Program-made: the position numbers and the translations under genes
Origin: an uncultured Bacteriovorax sp.
GTDB lineage: Bacteria > Bdellovibrionota > Bacteriovoracia > Bacteriovoracales > Bacteriovoracaceae
Direction of reading: 5' to 3'
DNA length: 64,000 bases
NCBI GenBank assembly: GCA_946480715.1
Contig: CAMLKK010000008.1
Location: 1-64,000 of the forward strand
Shown here: positions 16,833 through 26,741 of the stretch, piece by piece
Layout of the letters: every line of letters starts with the position of its first letter
Position numbering within the stretch: position 1 is the first letter of the stretch
Notes under the pieces: generated by a model
Told to the model about the DNA's origin: nothing
What the model saw: the letters and a program-made list of their open reading frames with translations, nothing else
Database searches by the model: none

Positions 16833-17954
16833 TTAATTCCAATAATTTGATTGATAAGAGTTATAGAACTTCGTGTAATAATCGTCAAACTCATCTCTGA
16901 TAATCGCTTCTCTTGCTTCACGAGTCATCTGCAAATAAAAATGGAGATTGTGATACGTGATGAGATTCCCGGCGAGATATTCTCCCACTGTAAAAAGATG
17001 ACGAATATACGACCTAGAGTACTTCTTACAAACTTTGCATGAACACTCTGGATCAGGTGGAAGAAGATCTTCTTTGAAGCGCTCCTTTTTAATATTGAGC
17101 GGCCCTTGTTTTGTAAGGAACTGACCGTTTCTCGCGTTTCTCGTCGGGAGAACGCAGTCGAACATATCAATCCCCGCTCTAATCCCGTTTAAAATATCCA
17201 GCGGCTTTCCTACGCCCATCAGGTAGCGAGGTTTATCTTCCGGCATGGTGTGCACGAATTGATCGAGAAACTGCACCATCTCTTCGTTTTTTTCACCGAC
17301 TGATAATCCACCAAGCGCGTACCCTTCAAAATCCAATTCTTTCAAACGCTCCATGCATTCTGTGCGCAGATCAAAATGCAACCCACCCTGAATGATCCCA
17401 AAAAGATTTTGATGATCTTTTAATTGATAATCGCGACAGCGCTTGGCCCATCTTAAAGTGAGTTCCATGCTTTCACGCAAACGTTCTTTAGTTGCGGGAA
17501 GGGCCGGACATTCGTCAAAGTTCATGACGATATCAGAACCAAGTGCTCGTTGAATTTCCATGGATTTTTCGGGAGAGATTAAATGGCGTGAACCATCGAG
17601 ATGAGATTGAAAAGTCACTCCTTCTTCCGTCACTTTATTCATCGCTGATAATGAAAAGACTTGGTATCCGCCGCTATCAGTAAGAATGGCGCGATCCCAT
17701 TTCATAAAACCATGAAGGCCTCCAGCTACTTTTTCAATGAGCTCGTGCCCTGGACGAAGATAAAGGTGATAAGTATTTCCCAAAATAATCTGGGCATTCA
17801 TTTCTTCCAGATCTTCCTGCCACATACACTTAACAGAGGCGCGCGTTCCTACGGGCATGAAGATAGGAGTTTGGATTTCACCGTGAGCAGTTGTAATAAC
17901 GCCTGCACGTGCTTTTTTACTTTGTCCGACTTTTTTATAAATCTGCTTCGACAT
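16833..17954 (-). CDS. tgt: tRNA-guanine transglycosylase
   Basis: 373 residues, full family length. The enzyme swaps G34 for preQ1 in tRNAs with GUN anticodons (Asp, Asn, His, Tyr). Visible motifs: LTDSGGYQVFSL around the catalytic Asp, GGLSVGE, LPTRNARNG, and the zinc site CSCKVCKKY followed by a distant His (YHNLHFY). It sits 4 bases after queA, so both queuosine steps are co-expressed. Confidence 0.97.
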   Translation of the reverse strand: MSKQIYKKVGQSKKARAGVITTAHGEIQTPIFMPVGTRASVKCMWQEDLEEMNAQIILGNTYHLYLRPGHELIEKVAGGLHGFMKWDRAILTDSGGYQVFSLSAMNKVTEEGVTFQSHLDGSRHLISPEKSMEIQRALGSDIVMNFDECPALPATKERLRESMELTLRWAKRCRDYQLKDHQNLFGIIQGGLHFDLRTECMERLKELDFEGYALGGLSVGEKNEEMVQFLDQFVHTMPEDKPRYLMGVGKPLDILNGIRAGIDMFDCVLPTRNARNGQFLTKQGPLNIKKERFKEDLLPPDPECSCKVCKKYSRSYIRHLFTVGEYLAGNLITYHNLHFYLQMTREAREAIIRDEFDDYYTKFYNSYQSNYWN

Positions 17955-17958
17955 TTAT

Positions 17959-19026
17959 TCACCTTATAATCATCATCGCGTCTCCATAGGAGAAAAAGCG
18001 ATATTTTTCTTTAACGGCTTCAGCGTAAAGCTCGAGTGTTTTTTTTCTTCCCACCAAAGATGAGACCAACATGAGAAGAGTTGATTGTGGAAGATGGAAA
18101 TTCGTAATTAAACCCTGAATGCTTTTTACATCAACACCGGGATGTAAAAAAATCGACGTGTGAAACATTTTATTGGCCTGGAAATCATTTTCTCTGAGAG
18201 AACTTTCCAATACACGTAGAGAAGTTGTTCCAACTGCAAAAACATTTTTAGCAGATCTGATTTTTTCCAGATTGTCATGATCAATGAAATACGTTTCTTC
18301 ATGCATGACATGATCTTTGATATTGTCGACTGAAACTGGACGAAATGTTCCTAAACCAACATGTAGGGTGACGAAGGCCGTATCGATGTTATTCGCCTTA
18401 AGGTCGCTTAAAAGTTTATCGGTGAAATGCAATCCCGCAGTGGGGGCCGCTACAGAACCAACGTGTTTGCTGTAAACTGTCTGATAGTCTTTGCGATCTG
18501 ATTCATCACTCTCCCCTTTCCTAATGTATGGAGGAATGGGAATGAGTGCATGTGTTTCCAGATAAGACATGAGTGAATTATATTTTTCCGGCAAATGGAT
18601 TTTAACTTTAAAAGTTCCATCAATGCCAAGCTCGCATAGTTCAACTGAAAATCCGTCAGCAAAATAATACTGGCTCCCCAAATGTTTTTTGGAAGTCGTG
18701 CGAATAAGCACACCATAAAGACCAAGATCGTTTGGTTCATGATCTAAAAAAAAGAGCTCTGCTTTTCCGCCGCTTTCTTTTTTACCAATCAGGCGTGATG
18801 GAAAAACTTTTGATTGATTGAAAACAAGGGTTGAATCTTTTGGAAGATACTTTCCGATGTTGTGAAAAGTTTCATGAATGACTTCATTTGTTCGAGCGTT
18901 GTAGATCATAAGACGCGACTTCGCGCGGTCCATGGAATCGATCGGACGTTGGGCAATTAACTCGGCCGGAAGGTCGAAATCATAAGCTGAAACCAGCAAA
19001 TCAGCTGGATCAATGAGTCTGTTCAT
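17959..19026 (-). CDS. queA: S-adenosylmethionine:tRNA ribosyltransferase-isomerase QueA
   Basis: 355 residues. QueA adds the epoxycyclopentanediol ring from SAM to preQ1 in tRNA, the step after Tgt. Motifs: YDFDLPAELIAQRP at the start, VAAPTAGLHFT in the middle, LHVGLGTFRPV, and QGLITNFHLPQSTLLMLV. A GGAG-type site is weak, but the ATG is the only sensible start. Head of the queA-tgt-yajC-tatA unit. Confidence 0.97.
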   Translation of the reverse strand: MNRLIDPADLLVSAYDFDLPAELIAQRPIDSMDRAKSRLMIYNARTNEVIHETFHNIGKYLPKDSTLVFNQSKVFPSRLIGKKESGGKAELFFLDHEPNDLGLYGVLIRTTSKKHLGSQYYFADGFSVELCELGIDGTFKVKIHLPEKYNSLMSYLETHALIPIPPYIRKGESDESDRKDYQTVYSKHVGSVAAPTAGLHFTDKLLSDLKANNIDTAFVTLHVGLGTFRPVSVDNIKDHVMHEETYFIDHDNLEKIRSAKNVFAVGTTSLRVLESSLRENDFQANKMFHTSIFLHPGVDVKSIQGLITNFHLPQSTLLMLVSSLVGRKKTLELYAEAVKEKYRFFSYGDAMMIIR

Positions 19027-19097
19027 GGAGGCATTTTTAGCACAAAATTTCGCCTTGGGCCCTTTTAAAAACCCATGAGCTATGGAAAACTAGACCC

Positions 19098-19421
19098 ATG
19101 CATATCTTATTCGCCTTCTTTTTATTGATTTCGACGCCCGTTTTCGCTCAATCCACTGAGTTTTTGGACCTGAACGGGGAAGAAAACCAACCTGAGATGG
19201 ATTATTCAGCTCTTACTGAAGAGCTCACTTTCATCGAAGAATCGGCCGCTAAAGCAGACGAAAAGCTACTGCAGAATGTGGATAAAATAAGCGAAGAAAA
19301 GACCGAAGCAAACGCGGATCTCTTTGATAGTGTTTCAACGACATCAGCGGCCGTTGAAAAAACGATTCCGGTGATCACACCACCGCCTGCGGAAAAAAAT
19401 CGTCGTATTCGCTCGCGCTAA
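19098..19421 (+). CDS. small exported acidic protein of unknown function
   Basis: 107 residues: a signal peptide (MHILFAFFLLISTPVFA, cleavage before QSTEF), a Glu-rich helical middle, a Thr/Pro stretch (IPVITPPPAEKN) and a basic end (RRIRSR). No family recognised. Divergent from queA, with a 71-base promoter region shared between them; convergent with the ParA unit. Confidence 0.65.
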   Translation: MHILFAFFLLISTPVFAQSTEFLDLNGEENQPEMDYSALTEELTFIEESAAKADEKLLQNVDKISEEKTEANADLFDSVSTTSAAVEKTIPVITPPPAEKNRRIRSR

Positions 19422-19422
19422 A

Positions 19423-19698
19423 TTAAGCTTCTTTTTTCTTATTAAAAGAATTCATCATCTGTTGAGCTTGAAAAACAAGATCGATGAATTTTTCGAAAAC
19501 CGAGTCCATGATTTTTTTAACTTCCATGAACATGGCATATGATTGAACCTGGGCCATAAGCATGGCCATGATGCTTTCTAATATAGGAAGAATTTTATCG
19601 ATACCCGTTTTTTTCAAGATAAGATCGATGATACCTGAAGCTTCTTCCACATCTACTCCATTTTTTCTGACGACGTATAAAGGATTCGTGCTTTTCAT
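19423..19698 (-). CDS. ParA-linked small protein of unknown function
   Basis: 91 residues, no signal peptide. The N-terminus (NPLYVVRKNGVDVEEA) is followed by long Met-rich hydrophobic helices (ILESIMAMLMAQVQSYAMFM), then a Lys tail. It begins 10 bases after the ParA-like gene and stands where a ParB would normally be, but it has no ParB motif. It may be the partner or cargo adaptor of that ATPase. Confidence 0.7.
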   Translation of the reverse strand: MKSTNPLYVVRKNGVDVEEASGIIDLILKKTGIDKILPILESIMAMLMAQVQSYAMFMEVKKIMDSVFEKFIDLVFQAQQMMNSFNKKKEA

Positions 19699-19708
19699 AA
19701 TTCATTCC

Positions 19709-20530
19709 CTAGTGCTGTGACCACTCTTCGATCTTTTCGGCAATTTGGTTGAACTGATTTTTTAAATCGGTAAAGTCTTGCCCTTTAAAATCGAAAACAG
19801 ATTTACGTTGAGAAAGAGATTTTACGAGACCAGCTTTATTGGGAAAAGGAGTCGACATTTTGCCTGCACCTTGCTCAGTTCCAACGGCCTCGATGATTTT
19901 TCCTAAATCATCTTGCTCCTGCTTTCTTCTCAAATCAACCAAATTAGGAATATGAATAATGACTTCAGGCTCCTTCACGATGCCCATCTCTTTGATATCT
20001 TCGAGTACTTGATAAAAATGCTCGAGTCCCTTTGCAGAAAAATCATCGGCCTTAAAAGGAATGACAACGCCATCGCTTGCACACAAGGCGTTGATGACTA
20101 AAAGTCCAAGTGTTGGAGGACAATCGATAATGATGTAATCGTAACGATCTTTGAGAGCATTGATTTCTAAAAATTTTCTCAGGATCAACTGTCTCGGAGC
20201 ATTGATACCGGCCACAGTGAGATCAAAACCTGAAAGTTCCTGACCTCCCGGAATGAGATCCACAACGGTCTCACCTTTTGAAAAATGAAGAATGTCACTC
20301 ATGAGTGCTGGTACATGAAGCATCTTCAATTCTTTAACTGAATTTATCAGCAAGTGATGAAGGTTGTGTTCTTTTTGAGCTCCAAATAAAAGTGTGAGAT
20401 TGGCCTGAGGATCAAGATCAATCGCCAAAACTTTTTTTCCATTCTGCGCGAGAGCATAAGAAGTATTGAAGGCCATCGTTGTTTTACCAACGCCACCTTT
20501 TTGATTGATGAAGCTAATGACTTTTCCCAT
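19709..20530 (-). CDS. ParA/Soj-family partition or positioning ATPase
   Basis: 273 residues. The deviant Walker A KGGVGKTT at 11-18 carries the signature Lys, and DLDPQANLTLLFG and YIIIDCPPTLG complete the ATPase core. Such ATPases bind DNA non-specifically and position chromosomes, plasmids or protein complexes. No ParB or replication gene is adjacent, so a role in positioning cell machinery is as likely as partition. Operon with the 91-residue protein downstream and the DUF486 gene 5 bases upstream. Confidence 0.9.
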   Translation of the reverse strand: MGKVISFINQKGGVGKTTMAFNTSYALAQNGKKVLAIDLDPQANLTLLFGAQKEHNLHHLLINSVKELKMLHVPALMSDILHFSKGETVVDLIPGGQELSGFDLTVAGINAPRQLILRKFLEINALKDRYDYIIIDCPPTLGLLVINALCASDGVVIPFKADDFSAKGLEHFYQVLEDIKEMGIVKEPEVIIHIPNLVDLRRKQEQDDLGKIIEAVGTEQGAGKMSTPFPNKAGLVKSLSQRKSVFDFKGQDFTDLKNQFNQIAEKIEEWSQH

Positions 20531-20535
20531 TCTTC

Positions 20536-20880
20536 CTATCCTTGAACTTTATCTCTAAAAATAAAAAAAGCTGCGAGCACCAGACACAAACTTGCATAAA
20601 GATAATTGCGTGTAAGTGGCACTTTCATATACAAAATCGCAAAAGCAGCAAACACAGTCATCGTGATAATTTCTTGAATGACTTTCAATTGTCCCAATGA
20701 AAAATGACCAATGCCAATTCGGTTGGCAGGGACTTGAAAACAATATTCAAAAAAAGCGATTCCCCATGACAGCAGAATGACCATCCATAATTTTGAATGC
20801 TGATGATTTTTGAGATGACCATACCAAGCGAAGGTCATGAAGAGATTTGAAATGAGCAAGAGACCAATTGTATTAAACAT
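20536..20880 (-). CDS. DUF486-family membrane protein
   Basis: 114 residues in four membrane segments. FMTFAWYGHLK near residue 15-25 and WGIAFFEYCFQVPANRIG in the middle match the DUF486 family, related to small drug/metabolite transporter proteins. The substrate is unknown. The ParA gene follows after 5 bases. Confidence 0.88.
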   Translation of the reverse strand: MFNTIGLLLISNLFMTFAWYGHLKNHQHSKLWMVILLSWGIAFFEYCFQVPANRIGIGHFSLGQLKVIQEIITMTVFAAFAILYMKVPLTRNYLYASLCLVLAAFFIFRDKVQG

Positions 20881-20919
20881 ACAATTAGGTTAAACAAAAA
20901 TTTCTCTGGAGACAAATTT

Positions 20920-23900
20920 TTAATAAGGGTAAGCGTGGTATGAATCGGGAATGTATCCCGTTTCAGAGATCGGCATAATACAACGGAAACCAAGATCGTT
21001 ACCATAGCCAATTGACGGAACAAGCTCCCCTGACCAGCGTCCTGCACGTGATCCGGACACGTAACTTCCTCCTACCGCGATCGCTCCTGATAAACCTTCT
21101 TCACCATTTAAAATGAAGCCGTCGTCATGTAGACGAGCATTGGTAATACCTGATGAAGGACCAATGTCTAAAACCCATTCCAAGGCAGGTGAAGTTTTTG
21201 TGTCTGCATTTATTGTAATGTTATTACTAATAGGCATACCAATTGGGAGTGAGAATTTACCAGCTTCATAAAACTCGTCGGCGAATGTCCAATCGGCAAT
21301 CCAAAAGTCACCCGCAGTGTTTATTGTTTCAGTGTTGTCGGCGTCATTATAAGGTCCAACAATTAAATCGAAACCATAATGTCTCGTAGCTCCCGTAGTA
21401 TCCCAGTCATAAGCAAATGAAGATGTCCCTGGGGCCGCACAATTTCCGGCCGTACATGTAAGTGTATCAGTCGTCCACTCCGCCACGTTCCCAAAAAGAT
21501 CTTGGATACCGTATCGAGAAACGCAGGCCTCAGTTGATTTCGAAGCACCCAGTGGTATTGATCCCGTGTAAAGCGTGCGAATACCAGATGCGGCCGTTCC
21601 CGGTAGAGTATACATAAAACTCGTCGAAGGAATGTTTGAATCGGTATAAGCAACTTCCAATCCTGAAGCGTCTGATGAATTACAGCGCGATTGAATATTG
21701 AGCGAGAACCCTTGCTCAAGATTGCTGATGTCCGAATCATTCATATTGAGTGGATGAGCGGAGTAAGCAATATAATCTTTTTTCGAAGGAAGTTTCGCTG
21801 TCAGCGCTTCATCAAGTCCCGACATTGCAGGCGACGGACGAGCACCACAGATTGCGCTTGCACGCGTTTGTGTCACTCTTACCAGAGGCGCATTCAAAGC
21901 AGATTTGAGCGCACTTGAAACACTCGCCAGGTTGTAACCAGTCGTTTGCATTTCCGACCAACCACCATTGTAAACATGGCAAGCACCATTGTTGCGATCG
22001 TAATAAATATCACCATTCGTCGCTGCTCCGACTGGACTGCCAATGCCAATACAGCCATCAGGTCCGCATTTCGGCGCTGGTGAATATGGACAACCCATTT
22101 CTTGTAAATCGACGAGTAAGTCTGAACCATAATCATATCGACCGCTATTGTGACCAGGACCGATATATGGACAGCTGAAATTATCAGTTTGATCGATAGC
22201 ATTGTCTGTCGTTGTCGACATATTCATGCTTGTACAAATTTCTTGATTGATCATCCAGCGGTGAACGAATGCATAATTTGGAGTTGGAGCAAGCATACGG
22301 ACTTCAGAAAAAATTTCTGGAGTATACGTTGGTAATTTTCTCAAATTATCAACTGGGCGAACGAGGTAGTAATAAACTTTTCCCGCTACCGCAGTTTTAT
22401 CTGTGAACGTTCTTACACTTGGATCGGTGATTGTCATTTCAGAAGTCGATCCTGTCGTTCTTAAATGACCACCTTTAAAATTATAAGTACTGTCTGATTC
22501 GCGACGATAGACGTTCCATCCCGCAATCTGTACTCCACTTGATGATCCCGTTCCAGAGATCGTAAAATTTTTCCAGTTGAGTGTGATCTTAGAAGGAATG
22601 AACGTTTCCCAATCACCTGCTCCCGTTCCTGTTGAAACGCTACAAACACCATCATCAGTATCGTAGTGATATTGACCTTCGGCCGTTGGAGTCGGACGAG
22701 CACTTGAAATACAGTTGTTATCCGAACAAATTCCTGACTGACGAGTGATTGGACATGATGTTTTCAGATCCACCCATGTAAACGCAGTTGTTCCAGTTGA
22801 ACGATAACATTTTTTATTCAAAGAATCGTAGAAGATTGTATTGGCCGCATCCGGTGTGATCGTTCCGTGAGGTGCAGTTGTTCCGACACAGTCTGAAGTT
22901 CCACACTGATGAGTATCAGTCGTCTTATTATAATTACAAACCGTATCTGATTGAGAAACAGGATTTCCTAACTTATCTGTTTTCAAACCAATCGCTGATA
23001 AGTTTTCCCATCCTCCATGAAGTGAAGCCACAGGGTGAACAATCAGGGATACTTGTTTTGTTGTCGGAGTTGTTCCGTCTGAAATCGTAAGTGTAACGTT
23101 GGCACTTCCATCAACACCATTGATTGGAGCAAACTTCATGTAGAGTTTAAAATCTTTAACATCATTTGCTGATGCTGCTTCAAGTGTATCGCCGATATCT
23201 TTTTCTTCTCCAACGTCCTCAACACCGTCATCATCATAATCGTAAAACATGGTGATCGCTGACGCTGGAAGAACTGTCGTGTTATCAGAGACGACATTGG
23301 TGATTACAATCCCCTGGATATTTTCATCAGCTGAACTACCCATATCTTCATCAATCACGAAGGCATCAGTTTGAACAGCTCCACCTTCATTCGTATTGAT
23401 AGTTGTCGGGCCGGAAATAAAATAAGGTGGATCATTGACTGGAGTAACAGTGAGTGTGAATGTTTGCGTGACTTCATCGTCCCCGCCGTTTGCTGTTCCA
23501 CCATTGTCTTTCAATTTAACAGTAACCACAGCAGAACCAGATTTATTAAGAACTGGTGTAAAAGTAATTCTTCTCACCCCAGCACTTGGGGTTGTGATGA
23601 CAAGATTCGCATCTGGAAGAAGAGTTGTATTTCCACTTGTCGCTGTAAGAGTTAGTGTTTGTGAAGATTCAAATCCTGAACCTCCCGCTCCTACTGTCAC
23701 ATCGATAAAACCACTATTTGGTACAGTCGAAGTTGCTTCTGCAATTGTCTGATTCGAAACACCCGCAAGTGTCGGCTCGTCGTTTACTGGTGTAATGTTC
23801 ACACTGTAACTGCGGTAAGATGTATACTGAGTCGTGACTCCGTTAAAACTTCCGATTCGATAAGCAAAGGTAAAGGCCGATGTACTTGAGACATTAGCAT

Positions 23901-25653
23901 TAGGAATAACTTGCGCTGTGCATGTCGTGAGCACACATGAGCAGCTTACTACTGGCAGTGTGAAATAACTTAAAAAGACTGCGTCTGTCTGATCAATTTC
24001 ACATGTATTAAAATATGTAACATCGTCTGTATCAACATCAGTGAACGTTGACGAAAGATTGATATTGATCGGTGTAACGTCTTCTAAAACAGTTGATGAT
24101 GTTGAAGCTACATAATTCATTACAGGTACGTCATCTGTCGGATTCATGCGAATCATGACATTTGAAGTATTCGTTGAAGTCGATGTCGAGCTGCTAATCG
24201 TGAATGGTACTGTATCGAAAGCATCCACCCCACCAGTTAAATTTGTGGCGGAAGTTGCCGTTGGAAAAGTAGCAGTACTACCACCAGAAACACTCACCAG
24301 TCTTGAAGCTTGAGGATGATTATTAATCATGTCGCGAATGTCAGCTGAACTCGTGATTCCCGGATTAATAAAAACTTTGATGGCGTTCCCAACAACTCTG
24401 ATAAAACTTTCATTCGTTGATGCTGAGACCATTCCGAACAATTGAGTTTTCGTTAAATAAGGATCTGCAGAAATCATACTGTTTTGAATATTGTAGTATT
24501 GAACAGTGATTGAATTACCGAAAGCACCAGGTGCAAGTGTATCGTAAGTTAAATCTCCAAGAGCGAGATCTGCATAGGCCACGGAAAAAGCAATTGGTGT
24601 AAAAGCGTTTCCATTTGTTGGAGAATAAAGACAAGTATTATCAGTCAACCCCGATGAACCAGACAGGTCCATACATCCCCAAACTTTTCCAGCAGTCGTT
24701 AAACCTTGATTGCTTCCGTTTTTAGATCCACCGAAAGTATATTTAAAAGATGTTGTTCCAAAAAGATCATCTCCCGAAGGAAGTGAAAAGGAATGTGTTC
24801 CTGCAGTTGCCGTCGAACTCTCCGAAAAAATTTCATAACTTGATTCGGCCACAGGTTTTAAGTGTGATGTTGTTGATGACATCGCTGTAATCGTTGTAGT
24901 GACCGCACGTGGATTACTCGTTCCATCTGCATCAGTCACGGTATAAGTAAAACCACCCGTGCCTGTTTGATTAATTTTAGGAATAACTGTTGTTGTACAA
25001 ACACCTGCCGTACATTCACAGCGATTATCCACCATTGAAAGTAATGGCGTAAGAACAGCTAAGCGTGATTGAGTGAGTGTATTGAAATATTGAACTGAAG
25101 TATCGCTTGGGTAGTTCGCCGCAAGAGTGAGCAGTAAATTAACCTGCGTCTTGAAGATCCCCATTTGAGAAATGATTTTTGAATAAAGATAAGTTTTTTG
25201 AGCAGTATTAACTGCAGCAAGCAATGCTGTCTGAGCAGCTGTAGCTGAAGCTTTGTCAGCACCTGCAGGAATAGCGTCCGCAAGATCACTGGCCGCATCT
25301 GCCACATCCAGAGCTTGAGTGAAAAGACCACCATTCACTACCAATGGTGAAATCACTTCAATATTCGAAGAAATACCAGTCACACTACAACTAATGGCCT
25401 GATCTTTATTTTTATCTGTATAAGTCAACGTGAGTGTTTCAGCTGTCTCTTGAGCAAGACCTTCACTCGTTTTTGTTGCTTCTGGTTTATAGCGAATTTC
25501 TGTAACGCTATAACAACTGCGGCTTACATTATCGAAGGCCTGGTTCTCACCACAAACGGCTTTTTTATCTGTTGCTTTTGGAACACACGAAATCGCCGCA
25601 ACTGTCGTCGCAAAAACAAAAAGCAATTTTGTGATGTTCAACTTAAATTTCAT
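20920..25653 (-). CDS. giant multidomain lipoprotein with cadherin-like, FnIII-like and FGE-like domains
   Basis: 1577 residues. The signal peptide ends in lipobox AISC. Central Ig/cadherin-like repeats are joined by VNDEP and VNDPP (about 620-880). Then come two copies of a Cys motif (about 916-960, 975-1015), an FnIII-like domain (ITLNWKNF to YYYLVRPVD, about 1020-1110), a third Cys copy (about 1195-1235) and a C-terminal region with DLFGNVAEW (about 1385) and LGFRCIMP, typical of the formylglycine-generating-enzyme/C-type-lectin-like fold. The catalytic Cys pair of true FGE is not evident, so binding is more likely than catalysis. Probably on the outer surface. Confidence 0.85.
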   Translation of the reverse strand: MKFKLNITKLLFVFATTVAAISCVPKATDKKAVCGENQAFDNVSRSCYSVTEIRYKPEATKTSEGLAQETAETLTLTYTDKNKDQAISCSVTGISSNIEVISPLVVNGGLFTQALDVADAASDLADAIPAGADKASATAAQTALLAAVNTAQKTYLYSKIISQMGIFKTQVNLLLTLAANYPSDTSVQYFNTLTQSRLAVLTPLLSMVDNRCECTAGVCTTTVIPKINQTGTGGFTYTVTDADGTSNPRAVTTTITAMSSTTSHLKPVAESSYEIFSESSTATAGTHSFSLPSGDDLFGTTSFKYTFGGSKNGSNQGLTTAGKVWGCMDLSGSSGLTDNTCLYSPTNGNAFTPIAFSVAYADLALGDLTYDTLAPGAFGNSITVQYYNIQNSMISADPYLTKTQLFGMVSASTNESFIRVVGNAIKVFINPGITSSADIRDMINNHPQASRLVSVSGGSTATFPTATSATNLTGGVDAFDTVPFTISSSTSTSTNTSNVMIRMNPTDDVPVMNYVASTSSTVLEDVTPININLSSTFTDVDTDDVTYFNTCEIDQTDAVFLSYFTLPVVSCSCVLTTCTAQVIPNANVSSTSAFTFAYRIGSFNGVTTQYTSYRSYSVNITPVNDEPTLAGVSNQTIAEATSTVPNSGFIDVTVGAGGSGFESSQTLTLTATSGNTTLLPDANLVITTPSAGVRRITFTPVLNKSGSAVVTVKLKDNGGTANGGDDEVTQTFTLTVTPVNDPPYFISGPTTINTNEGGAVQTDAFVIDEDMGSSADENIQGIVITNVVSDNTTVLPASAITMFYDYDDDGVEDVGEEKDIGDTLEAASANDVKDFKLYMKFAPINGVDGSANVTLTISDGTTPTTKQVSLIVHPVASLHGGWENLSAIGLKTDKLGNPVSQSDTVCNYNKTTDTHQCGTSDCVGTTAPHGTITPDAANTIFYDSLNKKCYRSTGTTAFTWVDLKTSCPITRQSGICSDNNCISSARPTPTAEGQYHYDTDDGVCSVSTGTGAGDWETFIPSKITLNWKNFTISGTGSSSGVQIAGWNVYRRESDSTYNFKGGHLRTTGSTSEMTITDPSVRTFTDKTAVAGKVYYYLVRPVDNLRKLPTYTPEIFSEVRMLAPTPNYAFVHRWMINQEICTSMNMSTTTDNAIDQTDNFSCPYIGPGHNSGRYDYGSDLLVDLQEMGCPYSPAPKCGPDGCIGIGSPVGAATNGDIYYDRNNGACHVYNGGWSEMQTTGYNLASVSSALKSALNAPLVRVTQTRASAICGARPSPAMSGLDEALTAKLPSKKDYIAYSAHPLNMNDSDISNLEQGFSLNIQSRCNSSDASGLEVAYTDSNIPSTSFMYTLPGTAASGIRTLYTGSIPLGASKSTEACVSRYGIQDLFGNVAEWTTDTLTCTAGNCAAPGTSSFAYDWDTTGATRHYGFDLIVGPYNDADNTETINTAGDFWIADWTFADEFYEAGKFSLPIGMPISNNITINADTKTSPALEWVLDIGPSSGITNARLHDDGFILNGEEGLSGAIAVGGSYVSGSRAGRWSGELVPSIGYGNDLGFRCIMPISETGYIPDSYHAYPY

Positions 25654-25837
25654 TCGGACGAATTTACTCCTTCAACTGAGCTTATCGTTCTCCTTATAGG
25701 GATCTTTACTATTTTATCCCTGACATCGAAGCTCTGGTATACACCTGGTAGATTCCCTATTTTGCAGAGGGGGGTGAAAAGCCTGCTTATCCAAACTGAC
25801 ACTTTTTATTGGCACAGGTTTCCGCTAGAATAAAAGC

Positions 25838-26740
25838 ATGAAACAAAAACTCTTTGCTATCCTGATTTCGACTTTAATATCAACGGCATATGCCCGAGAG
25901 GAATTAACGGTTATTCAGACTGTTTCGAAGGATAGAAAATCTTTTGTCGTGGGAAAAGGAATCAAGGACGGAATCCTCAAAAATCAAGAAATCATCTTTG
26001 CCAATGATAATGTAAGCATGGTCTGTAAAGCGATTGAGGTCAACCGCAATTACTCGCTATGGGTTCCAGTGGAACGTGATCTGCTCGTACCGTTTAAAAA
26101 AGAAGATATCGTTTCAAGCAACTCTGTTGTTTATGGAAATGTTGGATTAGAAATCGCCTCTTCACCTGACCTCATTCCAAAATCTTCAATCAACGAACAG
26201 TATCGCCGCTTCCGTTTGGAAAATCATTATTCATTAAAGTTTGGTTACAACAAGGCCTTATCGCAATCGGCTTCATCGGTTGCTCAGGATCAAAGTACTT
26301 CTGGGCTTGGTTACAGCGTTTCAGCAGAATTCAATCACCGTTTCATGCCTGAATTTGAAATGAACTATGGTGTGCGTATTGATAATGATGTCTATCGTGT
26401 TGATGCTCAAAATTTAGATATTCCTATCACGAGAACGATGGCCACATTGGGTGCCACATACCATTTCGTAAATTTCTCAGAGAGTAAAAGAAATTTTTAT
26501 CTCACGCTCGCTGTGGGTCTCGGACAATCTAAAACAGAAGTTTCGGGGGAAACAAGCAGTGGTATTGTAAAGTTGTTGCCTGAGGTACGTGTGGGTTATC
26601 TGATGCCGTTTTCTCAGGGAATGGCGATGGTCTTTGAGGGATCAGTTGATTCGCTCAGCTCGACTGAAGAATTTCCAGATGGAACTGAGCAAACAACAAA
26701 CATCGTTAATCTTAAGGCCACGATCGGCCTGCGTTTTTAG
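25838..26740 (+). CDS. outer-membrane beta-barrel protein
   Basis: 300 residues with a signal peptide (MKQKLFAILISTLISTAYA). Residues about 20-100 form a small soluble domain (VIQTVSKDRKSFVVGKG, VPVERDLLVPF). From about 120 alternating strands run to the end: YSLKFGYN, FNHRFMPEFEMNYGVRI, ATLGATYHFVNF, FYLTLAVGLG, ending LKATIGLRF with a terminal Phe, as in barrels handled by BamA. Function unknown. Divergent from the giant lipoprotein gene. Confidence 0.8.
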   Translation: MKQKLFAILISTLISTAYAREELTVIQTVSKDRKSFVVGKGIKDGILKNQEIIFANDNVSMVCKAIEVNRNYSLWVPVERDLLVPFKKEDIVSSNSVVYGNVGLEIASSPDLIPKSSINEQYRRFRLENHYSLKFGYNKALSQSASSVAQDQSTSGLGYSVSAEFNHRFMPEFEMNYGVRIDNDVYRVDAQNLDIPITRTMATLGATYHFVNFSESKRNFYLTLAVGLGQSKTEVSGETSSGIVKLLPEVRVGYLMPFSQGMAMVFEGSVDSLSSTEEFPDGTEQTTNIVNLKATIGLRF

Positions 26741-26741
26741 A

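Noticed and set aside
20920..25653. Diversity-generating retroelement linked to the FGE-like domain
   Set aside because: No reverse transcriptase and no template/variable repeat pair was seen in the window.
25800..25838. TTGGCAC-containing stretch before the outer-membrane protein, resembling a sigma-54 promoter
   Set aside because: The GG and GC elements are 11 bases apart instead of 10 and the TTGC block is missing.
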